64,000 nt of DNA, from assembly GCA_003254905.1 (NCBI GenBank), contig QANU01104693.1, positions 186,001 through 250,000 of the forward strand, in the 5' to 3' direction. Below, piece by piece: positions 31,186-42,666 of the stretch; the first letter of the stretch is position 1; every line of letters starts with the position of its first letter. The notes beneath the pieces were generated by a model that saw only the letters and a list, made by a program, of their open reading frames with translations, searched no databases and had not been told where the DNA came from. Position numbers and translations under genes: made by a program. The DNA comes from Nissolia schottii (Eukaryota; Streptophyta; Magnoliopsida; Fabales; Fabaceae).

Positions 31186-34073
31186 CTATTCATGGCTAGC
31201 ACAGGTTCTTTCGATCACCTTAGAATCTGTTCTCTGAGAATTCCTGGAGGGAGAACTTGATCCTCTGGAAGAAGTATGGCCAAAGAAGCTAAGCTTACCG
31301 AGTTTTCTGGAGAAAGAACTCATAAATTTACGCGATCCGGACTTGGCCATGTCCCTCTTCATGCAAACATGCTCCCTCTCGAGATCATTCAACCTCATTC
31401 GTAGTCGAGCTAACTCGAGTTTGAGCTCACGGTTCTCTCGTCTCAGCGACGCATAGTTGTCTCGAGGAGACATAGCTGCGCTCAGCGCGCCGCTACTTAT
31501 GCGCCACGACTGGTGCATTGGCTTGTGGTCATCTTCCCCATAGGAGCAGGACAAGGAATTTCTAAGTCTTAATTGTTCGAAATACAGAACTTGCACTATT
31601 GATTGGAGAGGAAGACGCTCGTTTTGCGCAGCGTGTGCTCCGGCTTCTTGAGAAAGCTTTTGGAAATCAATCAATTTGCATAGTTTCTTCTTGTCCAAAT
31701 CTGTCAAACCTTGATGTGCCTGAAAATGATGCATTAATTTACAAGAGACATAATAAGATCATCATAAAAGTAAAGTGCGAATGCAAAATGAAGACGAGTA
31801 GTCTCGTCTCAGTGGAAGCATATATGTATACACTTACTTTTAGGTAAATATCGATGGCTCGATATAAGCCATCATGAAGGGTCCGGGCGTGTGCTGGCAG
31901 GGTCTCTGCAATGACCATAAACTTGGAAAGCTTGAGGTTAGCATCAGGGGCTATTTCAGCGAGGTAGTTGTCCACTAGTTTGGCCACTTTAACTAACGCG
32001 GTTTGGGAAGGGGAATTAGGGCCGTCGGATTCGAAAACCGAAGCGTCATCTAGATCATCATCTTCGCTATCATCCTGCTGACAGAAGTTGACCAATATTC
32101 TATGAACCGTGTCCACATCAAATAAGGTGTCCCCGGCATGCCTGAAAGACGGAATCAGAACATCGTCAAGGGTGGCCACATCTAGCTGCGATCCGATCCT
32201 CCTTTCCAGGTCCAGTCTAGACGCAATCGCGCAGTCGAGCATCACCGCACTCCGCAGGAGGCCGAATAGGAAACTGATGGGAACGGCCAGCTTCTCCACC
32301 GGCACAAGGCTGACGATGGTCTCAACCACAAGCTTCTCGTGCTCGGTGGAATCAATCTTGGCCTGGCCGGATGGGTTCCACAAGCTGGATTTCTTTGTCA
32401 ACTCCTTCTGCGCGTAGTTCACGAGGGAGGCGCCGATGCTCTCCGGGCGAACCCCGCGGCATTTCATGGCCGTTATGGCTCTCTCGAACATGTCGATTCG
32501 CAGAACGCAGAGATCTTCAATCCACCAGTCACCGTCGCATTTGGCGGTCCTGCTCATGTGCAACCTCCCAGAGCTGCTATACTCCAACCTGGAGAAGCTA
32601 GAAGCTATTTGTTCTGCGCAGGCCTTGGAAGCTATCGCATCAATGCAGCGGCTCACTATCTTCAGCTCATCCGCCAGAGGAATCAGGCTCTCGCATTGCT
32701 GCAACACTTGGACGCACATTTCCAGATTCTTGCATACTACGCTCTCCAGATATTCCTCCGCGCGGGATCCCACGTTGTCCTTGGAGAAATCTTCCGTCAT
32801 TTCCAGATAATCCGCCACACAGCACAGCTGCGCTACATTTCTTGAAGTGATTTCAAAGTTGATGCCGTAGCAGAATTTCGCCGCCATCTCGAAGCATTCC
32901 GCCCCTCCCGGTAGATTAAGAAGCTCAACCCTTGAGATATCTGAGTCCCTGTGTTCTGCAACTAGCCTCCGAATTCTCCCACTTCGGGAAACAAGAGGAA
33001 ACTTCACACACACAAAAATAATACAAATTATAACAACAACTTCCTCTTAATTAATTAGTCATTGTCAAATATTGCCCCTGCTTATTATAATTAAATTCAA
33101 ATTAAACTCGATCGCCACAAGTAAGCTTGCCTTGTGTAATGAAAATGTTGCTCCACCCACTTCAATAGTTATATCACTTGGTACATCCCGAAAAATCCTA
33201 CAAATGGGTTACATCAGTAAATTATTAAGATAGCAGCATCCTAATGATAAAAACTTTGGTTTTATTCACATGATTATTTATTTTCTAGCTTAAATAGAAA
33301 TAATGAAGGGGTTTGTCGCTAGCTGTATCCCTTTTTCATGAAAGAAAGAAAGTAAAAAAAAATGTAAAATCAACTTATATCACAAAGAAATAGAATGAAT
33401 TTGCTATATTTACCATTACTATACAAACTATTAAACAGAAAAAAAAAATCAAAATCAAAATCACAAACACAAACACTTTAACTAACATTAAACAAAGAAC
33501 ACAGTTTCACAACAATAATTCAGATGAACAGGCCAATCAAGATGTCCAGATCAACACTTTTAGCATCCAAAGGATTAAGAAGAACAGATGTTTGATCATG
33601 TTATTCCATCAACAAGATAAGAAGAACCACGGAAGAAGAAGGAGTTCAGCAAAAAAAAGACAACCTTGAAGTGATTCAAGTGAATTAGCATAACTATGTA
33701 TAAAACAAAAATGACAAAGCTACATAGTGGCAAATTCAATAGATCACAGGTTCAAAAGAATAAAGGAAAAATAAAAACCACTCACCCATGATAGTATAAA
33801 ATGAATGCCGCAACAAAACAACAAATACACAAAACAGAAACTCAGCCTTCAAGTAATAAAAAGACGAATTTTTAAGTAACAAAAGAGTTTCAAAAAGAAA
33901 AGGAAAAACGCAAAACATGCTGAAAAAGGAGGGGGAGGGAGAGGTAAGCTGAGAGAGCATGAAAATAACCATTCATTGCATCTTTGCCTCGAACTCTTGG
34001 CCGAAGACGACTGCTGCGGCTGCTGATGCTGATGCTGGTGATTCTGGTGCTGCTGCTTGTCAGTACGGTCCAT
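31186..34073 (-). CDS. NPH3/RPT2-like (NRL) BTB protein, 4 exons
   Basis: Minus-strand exons 34073-33970, 33197-33131, 33001-31838 and 31719-31186 join in frame to 622 residues. Exon 1 encodes a Gln/His-rich start (MDRTDKQQHQNHQHQHQQ). The BTB domain begins at 'WIFRDVPSDITIEVGG' and crosses exons 2-3 ('SLHK' joined to 'FPLVSRSGRIRRLV'). The NPH3 domain follows with 'GDWWIEDLCVLRIDMFERAI', 'PVEKLAVPISFLFGLLRSAV', 'RRIGSQLDVATLDDVLIPSF' and 'SKFMVIAETLPAHARTLHDG'. Near the C-terminus is a coiled coil ('YASLRRENRELKLELARLRM') and a Ser/Arg-rich tail. Introns 1 and 3 are GT-AG; intron 2 (33130-33002) starts with GC. NRL proteins sit at the plasma membrane and act with phototropins, or in auxin transport and organ patterning, often with CUL3. 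Which subfamily this is cannot be settled here. Confidence 0.93.
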
Positions 34074-34300
34074 AGAGAGAGAGAGAGAAAGATAAAATAA
34101 ATAAAAGGGTATTAGCGGGTAGTAGTGGGTTTAAGGTAGAGGCAGTAGTAGTGAATAGTGATGATGGTAGCGAAGTGAGGAAAGAGAGAGTGAGCGAGTT
34201 GGAGGATGTTGTTGCTGTTGTTGGGGGGAGTTCTTTTCTTTGGCCATTTTCGTTGGAACAGGTGGGTGCTCAATGCATAGATTGCAATTGTCCAAAGCAA
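34074..34300 (-). promoter_or_regulatory. 5' leader and likely promoter of the NPH3-like gene
   Basis: Immediately upstream of the ATG (higher coordinates) is a CT-rich leader (GAGAGAGAGA on the plus strand at 34076-34090), then AT-rich DNA. CT-rich leaders are usual for plant genes. I could not assign a TATA box with confidence. Confidence 0.35.
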
Positions 34301-35980
34301 TGGGGGGCCTCTCTCTTGTGGGTCACACTTTGCTTTTCTATTAGTTTTTACACTGTCTCACTCATGAATAGATTCATGAAATGATCCAGTTACAGATGAG
34401 AATGATGGCTACCTGCGTCTTGAGAATTTGAGTTTTAAAGTTTTGGATAAATGAGGATAGGATAAATATATATATTTTATGAGATTAATTTTGACAAGTA
34501 TTCGGTGCAAAATAATATTCTACCATTGACCAAGTTGATTTAAGTGTAATTTTTTGTGGTATTTGTTAATCATTTGTATTCATTTAATAATTTTAAGCTT
34601 TTGATAAAGATATTTTTATATGATATTAGAAGTTTTATTATCAAAAAGTACGTTTAGAGTTGGTAATTGTTGATTCTATTTCTAAATTTATGTACCGTTC
34701 AAGCTAAAAGAGCCACTTACGCTCTTGAGAGGGGGAGTCTGGAGCCAAATTAGGTATAAAGGAAATTTCTATAGAAATTATCTATGCTCATTGTTAGAAC
34801 AAAACAATTGTACACTTCAACTAATGGAAGTTAGAGTTAAAAGAAATTGAGGAAAGTGTCATATCTTAGTATGTAGTAATACAATAATGTTTTACTTATA
34901 ACAAAAATAATTTTAAATTACATATCAACGGGTTTAAATCATAACAGGTTGCTTTCCAATTAGGTGCAAGAACAGGAAAGAGTCAGCGACAGTGATTGTG
35001 TGTGAACGTGAAAAGGGCACTACGATTTCTGTCGTTCGGTGCTTTACTTTTTCTCTTGGTTTCTTTTGATCAGTTAATAAAGAGGCGCAAAAAAGTGGGG
35101 AAGCGGTGCATCATACATGTTCCTTTAACAACGGGGTTTGCGCAGAAAAGTCAAGAATGTTTACTCACACGAACAGGGATGAAAGGGGGAACAAAAGTTG
35201 TTACACAGGTTTTGACAATTTTGTCATGTTACTCTTTCTGCCCCCTTTTAGTTTACTCCAAGTTTAATCATTTAATTTTTCTAACTAATGTTGCTTTTGT
35301 CACCGAGATTTCAATTTTTCATTTGAGTCCTCCCATTAAACTTCAAACAAATGGCAGTGTCATGTTGACGTTACTATCAAATGCAAATTACTTTTGTGCA
35401 GAATTTATGGATGTTAGAAATAAAATAGAATATTTGGAATATCTCTAAGATTAATTCTGTTATTATGTTTTAATTCTATTTTTAGTCTAAAATATTATGA
35501 TCCAAAAGTCTTAATCGGCACACAAGGGATGCTAATCTTTATGGAAATCCTAAACCACCTTACATGGCGTACTTGTTGTAAAACATTCATTTACTTAAAG
35601 AATTCAAAATTAATCAATAACGTCTCACATAATTAAAAATCATAAATTATCTCAAAATCTATAATTAATAAATTAACAATTTCATAATTAAAGAAAACAT
35701 GTGATAGTCCTAACCCCTTCTTGTATCTCAAAAGGAGCACTCTAACATAACTGAATAAAAGCTAACTATTATTGACCCCTTCTACAAAGGAGAGGCTCAC
35801 CGACTAGAATTTGTTTGACAACTATTGAACTAGGAGACAAGTGTCTAGGTCCTCGATGTGATCTCAATAACAAACGATGCAATAGTGAGTTATCATCTTA
35901 GTGATTATTACGCCTCAATACACACAAACATTTATCATATACACATGCAATAATGAAAAAGATCAATTACATACACATAT
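34301..35980. other. Intergenic, no gene seen
   Basis: AT-rich. A frame of 150 codons at 34996-35448 has no recognisable domain and AT-biased codons, so I do not call it a gene. Confidence 0.4.
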
Positions 35981-36650
35981 GTAACACAACAAAAAAAAAA
36001 TGTGGTTTTTTTAAGCGGCCTCAATTTTTTGATTACCAACGGTTTCTTGGTAGCCACTGTGGATTACTCATTGGTTAGCATCGGTTTGGAGACAAACAGT
36101 TGGATAACTTTAAATTAAGAAATAAAAATAAAAATAAAAGCTGAAATTAGAAATTCCAACACTCTCAACTCTCTCACTCAAAACATAACCACTCTCACTC
36201 ATAGCTCTCTCACTCGAAACCTAACCACGAGAGGCGCATCGAACTCACTCTCATTGGTGACGTGCTCTGGAAACATAAAGTTGCTTAGGTGAGGTGAGTT
36301 TGCTCCAGCGACACTAGTATTCTTCGGCGAAGCCTCTCAGCTCACTCTCACTCAAAGACCTAATCATGAGATGCTCGTCGATCTCACTGTCAAGTTCTAC
36401 TGTTTTACTTTGATCTCACTCTCAAGATTTCCTTATGAGTTTAGTGTGTTTAAGTGTTCAATTTTCTTATGAATTTAGTGAGTTCAAGTAAGAATTTAGT
36501 GTGTTTAAGGTAACGATTTGTGTTTGCTTCACGTTAATTTTGATTATGTTTGGGTTTGGGGATAAAATTGGGTTTAATAATGATGCAGAATAAAAATTGG
36601 CGTTTGTTGGGCTCAGATGGGCTTTGGCATTTTAGTGAGATGAGGTCTTG
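35981..36650. other. Possible transposon-end DNA
   Basis: Begins with 'GCGGCCTCAATTTTTTGATT' and 'ACGGTTTCTTGGTAGCC' words, similar in style to CACTA subterminal repeats, and continues with a CT-rich stretch ('CTCACTCTCACTC' several times near 36170-36360). No CACTA terminus or frame was found, so the identity is open. Confidence 0.25.
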
Positions 36651-36662
36651 AAGGGAATTTAT

Positions 36663-39212
36663 AGAAACATACTAAGGTTGCATTTGTTTATCAAGATAGG
36701 ATAGAAATACTGAGACACGGGGATAGAAATTGTAACACCCTAGCTAGCTAGCCTACGCTTAAGTCATATGCTTGCTGACTAAGTTGTTATCTACTTTGGT
36801 GGGAAAAATACTTAGTCTCATTTATACATTAAAATATTGTTACCCAAAGTATGGACCAAATTAAAACTTCCTTCGTACATTACATTGAGTAAGATAAGAG
36901 CCTTGTCGCGTTAGAGCATATATTACGAGCTGAACATAGCATGCTTAACTAATCGAATATGGATATATCCAACACATGTCAAGATGCAAACATTGGTACT
37001 TCATACATTTATAAACAAGTACATAGATTATGTTCTCAGTAGTAAGTACAATTATCACATAGCAGTGCATATACACATATACAATCTACTAGCTAATAAT
37101 TTAATCCTCCGCTGTCCTGCCTTGGGATGCCTCCTCCTCATACTGCTCTTCTCCTGGTTCTTCGTCAAATCCTGGAGTCATGGATGAGTGGGGTGAGAAC
37201 ATAGCACTCTCAGTGGGAAACCTTAGGGATTAGGGGACTTCTTTTTCTCATTCACGCTCCAGGCCACTCAAGGATTTCTAGGTGTCGCAGTTATACTATG
37301 TCCCTACTAATTATTAAAATCCATGCTAAGCTTGAGCAGCTTTATCTAATTTACTATGTGACTGGGGAAACCTATTCTTCATTAACTACGTCATCTGTTC
37401 TCTACCTTACTCCCTAGGTCACATATGATCACATAATTCACATAATAAGCTTCAGTGCACGTCCACTTATAACCGTGCCCATTTTAATTATAAGCTTCTT
37501 CGCACATCCACTTATGTACAGTTGTATATCACTTAGAGAACATACTCAAGCTCAAACCCCCGTAACGGTGGCCTAACTGCCAAAAGCTTCATTTTGTCTC
37601 AGTATCGTGAGGACCAGGCAGCGCTTAACTTGAGTGGCTTAATTCCCACAAAATATCATCACTCACGATAGGAGAATCCATCCTCATGCTAGGGATGACG
37701 AGGGGATCCTACCCCGTCCTTATGCTACGGACGAGATAATCCCAGGGTTCAACTTGTCTTTCCTGCCAGCTAGTGGCACAACTAGGAAAAGAATCCTTTA
37801 ACCTCATCCTCCTTTATTTCCTTTTAGGGACTTAGTGACGTCACGCCCTAGGGTTCCTTCTTCATTTCCTTTCCTTTCCTTTCATTAATCCATTTCATAT
37901 ATCTTTCCTGACACATAATCATATAAGTCATACATCAATACATTCCATTCCAGTCAACAATTCCTGTATACCCTAGATATGAATCATTATTTCCTAGCAA
38001 TTAACATACTTAGTAAAATTAGCAGATGCATGGACAATTGCAAGCAGTGTAAAAGTTGTGTTTAAGACAAGTTTCGGGTTCAGAAAATGACAAATTTTGA
38101 GATAGAGAGTCTGAACTTCAGTCAGGCCACTCAACACCACGACCGCCCAGTGAGCGTCTCAGCGCTACCTGACGAATTTCAGCTCTCAGTTCCTGCAATT
38201 TTCCATGTTCCGCAAAATTTCTCAAAATAGATCTTTGAAGCATTTCTTATTCATTATCCATTTCTAACAACAAAAACATACTTCCATGTCATTTCCATCA
38301 TAAATCTCATATTTTCTATCAATTACTTCATAAATCACATAAAGCATGTAAAACTCACATATTCACATAGATTCCATGGAAATTCATCAAAGAGGACATA
38401 TAGCAAGAAACCTAGCATATTCTAGCATAACATAGCACATAAATATCATCAAGCATCTTAGACCACACAGACAGTGGTTATGTCAGATTTACCCACTTTT
38501 CCCGGTCTCGGTGTTTCCTGCGGACGTCTAACTTGCTATGATGCCTCCTAACTCCTCTTGGGCTGAGTTTCGTCAAGCTTTCTCTAGGGATTTTGAGGGC
38601 TTTTGTAGGTTAAGGTTAGGGAGTTTCTAAAGAATCTGGACTGGGTGTGGTGTAGAAAGTCTATGGGTTCTAGGTTTGACAGGATAATGGTTAATTGTGA
38701 AATTGGACAGAACTTTGGAAAGGTTTTCTATTTTTTCCACCAATTTTCGGATTTAGGGGGGTATTTATAGCCTTGGGGCTGAATTTCACTTTCCCAAAAT
38801 GCCCTTGGACCAATTTGCCAAAATACCCCTTGCTTATGTCATGGATGACATCATAGGTGGTGACTAACCACCATGAGTCATCATTGACTATGTTGACCGG
38901 CCACTTGGCCCATTCTTGGCCGTGTATGGCCTTTGTGTCTTGGCCACTTGTGTGGCCGAGAATTAAAGGGAACCGATTTTTTTTCTTTTTTCTTTTTGAT
39001 TAATTATGTGGCTTCAAAGGGTATTTTAGGTCATTTGACATGTATTTTCTATCTTGTCTCCATTAAACCAAACAAAATACACACACAAAAAGAGTATCTT
39101 ATACATGCATTATCACCAAACACAATACAAGTCTGATTTGTCCCAAGATTTTTTCTGTCTCTATCCCCTGTCCCTATATTTCTGTCCTATCTCAACCACC
39201 AAACGTAGCCTA
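36663..39212. mobile_element. TIR element split by an LTR insertion
   Basis: The left end, 36670-36730, reads 'GGTTGCATTTGTTTATCAAG', 'ATAGGATAGAAATAC' and 'GGGGATAGA'. The right end (39140-39212), on the other strand, reads 'GGCTACGTTTGGTGGTTGAG', 'ATAGGACAGAAATAT' and 'GGGGATAGA'. These inverted ends belong to one small element (the right part includes 38980-39212), into which the gypsy-type LTR at 36731 inserted. Superfamily not determined. Confidence 0.55.
36731..38970 (-). repeat. Truncated gypsy-type LTR
   Basis: Starts TGTAACACCCTAGCTAGC on the plus strand, like the LTR at 56780 (TGAAACACCCCTAGCTAAC), and shares further phrases with it: 'CTGGAGTCATGGATGAGTGG' against 'CTGGAGTCATAAACAAATGG', and 'GAGCAGCTTTATCTAAT'. 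A minus-strand TATA box (GGCTATAAATACCC) lies near 38775, so transcription would run to lower coordinates. The right edge is lost at about 38970; no TGTTACA end is seen. Probably a solo LTR of the same broad family, with the U3 end deleted. Confidence 0.6.
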
Positions 39213-39411
39213 ATAGATCTGCAGATGTCATTGCTGCTTTTGGTTCTCTTCCCTTTATCATTGTTTCTATTAATTTTGTTTCTAATTAAAAATGCATCAT
39301 AGTAATTAGCAAACAAACATCATTCCAAAAGACAAATACATCAACAACAACTTAACTATGCATTTGAGTAATCTACATTAATATGAGAAGGAAAAGATAA
39401 TGAAAAGAGTG

Positions 39412-39431
39412 TGTGTGTGTGTGTGTGTGTG
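39412..39431. repeat. (GT)n microsatellite
   Basis: Ten GT units just left of the CACTA terminus. Confidence 0.85.
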
Positions 39432-40268
39432 TATCACACTACAAGAAATTCATTGTTTAGCGGCGGTTTAATTTGGTTTTAGCAACAATTTTAAACTGCC
39501 GCAAAACGGTTTACCAGCAGTTTCGAAATGGTTGCGTATTCTACCATTCTTAAATCCTTTAGCGCTTGCGATGACCGCTGGCAGAATCGTCCCTGTTTCC
39601 TAATTAGCAACAGTTGGTTTTGTAGCAATTTTTTAGTTTTAGTGGCGGCTCACAACCGCCAGAAAATGTTACACAAGGAATGCTTGTGCTTGTTTAGCCG
39701 ATAAGTGTTTTTTTTATATACTTTCTAGTCTCATAACAATTATCAACCAACTATTTGACTGTTTTTTTTTTTTTTTGCCAAAGTATCAACAATTTTACCC
39801 AAAAGAAGTTATATTAATTTCAAATAAGTGCCAAATCGTATCATAAAAGTCATTAAGAAATCCAATATATAAAGAAAATATCCTTTAGCAAATATTTAAG
39901 GTAATCCATTTCATAATCCAATAAACATTCATAATAGAAGTCTAAAACTAAACACCAAAACATGTAGTCTTCTTTTTAAAAAATCATCTTCCACTTTGAT
40001 TTGAATCATAATGTTGAGCATCATGGCTAGCCCTACTACCATCATCTGAAGCCTGAAAAATCAGAGAGTTGTTTGCATTTGTTACTATCATATAAAATAA
40101 TTTCATAGAACACAAAACGCAAGGCAATCTAATAGAATGTTAAAATTTAAAATCACACCATTGAAGTAACCATGGCAACCAAGTCAGCAGGCAAATTGCT
40201 TGCTTGCATTTGCAAAATATATTTCATCACTTGTCCCAATGATTGCTTTTTCAATCTCTCGACTTCCA

Positions 40269-41640
40269 TCATTGCCTCTCTAATTTCTCAACTTCTAATT
40301 GAACTTCTAATTTAGATAAAGTTTTTACTTGAGCATCTAGTTGAGACCTTATCTGGTTCATCTCTTGGGCTGCATCATCAACAGAAGCATTAAAAGACTC
40401 CTCATTGGATTGACATGTTGTATGGACAAAGACCTGAGTTGGACAAGGCCTAAAACCCAAACTGCGAACTCGACCGGAGTGCTCCTTCCCCTAAACTTGA
40501 GCAAGTGAATCAGTAGTTGAAAGTATCTTGGAGGATTCATCTTCTCGCTTAATGTTCATTATTTGCTCCTAAATAAATAAAAGGGATTAGCTACTTTTGA
40601 AGCTCAACCATGGGAAACCCTTAATATTAATAACCAACTCAATGAGAAAACCTATGGGAGAAGGACCATAGACCCTAAAATAGAAGAGAGTAGAAACTTA
40701 AAATTGAGACCAACATCGAATTATGTTCCAACAAAACTAGAATACAGTACACTCCCTCCCCTCCCCCATTCATGCTGTAAGCAATAAAATTATTCATGCG
40801 TGCTCATAGGCAACATCAAGAAATGGAAAAACTAACGCAATGAAGTACAATGACCAATAGAAATATAATTTTACAGAGCCAACTTCAATCAAGCAGGTAA
40901 AAAAAAATCTTACTAGTTATGTATATGTATTAACAAGTGCAATGTGGAAACCTAATCACTCAACAGAGTCCAAAAAATTAGCATCATTCAACCTAATCAC
41001 ATTGGGTGCACAACAAAAAGTAAGAAATATGTGTCAAGAAAAAAGAACTAAATAGAGAACTACTTGTACACCAAATAACATAAAATTGAATGAAGTCAAT
41101 GTCACACTAATAACTTCTTTTTCTTTTCTCCTTGTTATGCTCTTTGAGACACCAGTTTGTGTGTATGCTTGCTTTTGCCGTTTTGCAGTATTTATTTGGG
41201 ATATCGCCTAACAATGCAGAATTAAATAAGATAATTAGGGACTAATTTGACAAATTTAGTTGAAATTAGATAAAATTAAACACTAATATGATTGTTACCA
41301 GAGCTTTTCTAGAAGTCCAATATTCAAGGAACCATCTCCAGTGTTTTATATCAATCCCGATAGGTATGCAACTGATAGGATAAGAAGGGAAATGGGGGAA
41401 AGAACAGAGAAGAAGACAGAGTGAAGCAGAGAATGGGGAAGTAAGAAACTGTATATTCCAATCAATGATTATGCCATCTGTTTACAAGCCCTATATAGCT
41501 GCAATTCAGTTACAGTGCTAGTTGTTATTCAGTTAGTTACACTAACTAACTATTTTACCCACCCTTCTAATTACATGTGTATCAGCAACATTTTCCTCTA
41601 AAGTCATATTAGGATTATAAAACTCATGAAACAAGGGATT
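40269..41640 (-). pseudogene. CACTA-type plant transposase (TNPA-like) remnant
   Basis: Exon-like pieces on the minus strand. Around 41640-41300: 'CCIPIGIDIKHWRWFLEYW' followed by a GTAACA donor. Around 41212-41100: 'NTAKRQKQAYTQTGVSKSIT', the conserved 'KNRxKQxxxHTGGSKS' block of plant CACTA proteins. Around 40555-40269: 'GRVRSLGFRPCPTQVF' and a coiled-coil end 'LDAQVKTLSKLEVQLEVEKL'. One in-frame TAG precedes the last block. The first exon is interrupted by the solo LTR at 41373-41584. Confidence 0.65.
41373..41584 (-). repeat. Solo copia-type LTR inserted in the CACTA transposase exon
   Basis: 212 bp, TGATAGGATAAG...ATGTGTATCA on the plus strand, flanked by perfect GCAAC duplications at 41368-41372 and 41585-41589. 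On the minus strand it has a TATA-like CTATATAGGG. No internal region, so it is a solo LTR left by LTR-LTR recombination. Removing it and one GCAAC restores the transposase frame at this point. Confidence 0.85.
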
Positions 41641-42666
41641 TCTATCTTCTTTCATATTTTCTTCATATGCATTTTAATTATAATTGCTACTCAGGGATTC
41701 ACTATATGGAAATACTTCTGCATAGGGGGAAGAAGACAATGATTAGTGAACTGAGAATTCTCATTTCCTAATAACTGATGAACAATCAGTTAGAAATTGA
41801 AATTATTTTGATACCCGTAAAGTGCACAAACAAAACAAAACAAAATCTTACCAGCAGTAACTATACTTGTTCAGAGAAATTTATGCAAGATAGTAAATAC
41901 ATAGTAATTGTCAAGCAAAACAAGGTATCCCTTGTAGTTTAAAAAGTCTTAAACAAAAGGATCTGACGTAGTCTGCTCTATCTTAGAAGGTGCTTTATCT
42001 CTACGATTTAATGATCTCTAAACAGATTTTCCTAATAGTTTTCTATGGTGAAGGGAAGATTGCCTTGTTACATTCTTTTCCTATTTTAGGCTACCTCTAT
42101 AAATACTTAGTATTTAAGGATAAAACTCATTCAAAACAATCAAGTATAGAAGAAATTGATGTAACAACCCATTTCCAATAAAAAAAAAAAGGGAGAACCA
42201 AACCACTGCAGTGGTCCTAGCACGCTGCAGCAGTGCTGGTCAAGTGACTTGGAGGGGAAGTCAGTTATCCCTTATAAATAGAATCTTTTTCTGAGTGTTT
42301 TTAGTTGCTAATTCATTTAGAGAGCTCTAAAGGTTGTCATTTGAGTGCAAAATTTCTCTCAGCTCTAGTTTTATTTTTGTTCGTGGGCAAGTAAAGCCTC
42401 CACGTAGGGTGTCAAGAGCTCCTAATGTTAGTGCTCCTTAGTCGTTAGTCATTTCAGGTGAGTTGCGTTTAATCACAACATGTGTTTTCCATTAGTGTTA
42501 TTTTTATGAAATATTTTTATGCATGTTTTCAGTTAGTTTTATTCTTAGTTAATTTATGTCTTTTATTTTAGAATTTATTTAGTCTTTTATTCATAGAAAA
42601 TATTTTAGAACTCATGAAAATTATTTTAGAAAGGCATGAGACCATTTTATTTTATTTATGCATAAG

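Larger units (their letters stand above)
39437..41640 (-). mobile_element. CACTA (En/Spm) transposon remnant, 3' part
   Basis: CACTACAAGAAA at 39437 is the classical CACTA terminus, followed by subterminal words with GCGGCGG, AACCGCC and CTGCCGC (39460-39660). Minus-strand transposase pieces follow at higher coordinates (separate entry). The other end (TTTCTTGTAGTG) was not found, so the right boundary is open and later insertions complicate the region. Confidence 0.65.

Noticed and set aside
31599-31847. Plus-strand 82-residue frame
   Set aside because: Opposite strand of exons 3-4 and intron 3 of the NPH3-like gene.
32109-32845. Plus-strand frames of 102-168 residues
   Set aside because: Opposite-strand shadows of the conserved NPH3 exon.
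34996-35448. 150-residue protein
   Set aside because: No recognisable domain, AT-driven composition and no splice or promoter support.
39437-41640. Functional CACTA transposon
   Set aside because: Only one terminus found, in-frame stop in the transposase, and an LTR in its exon.
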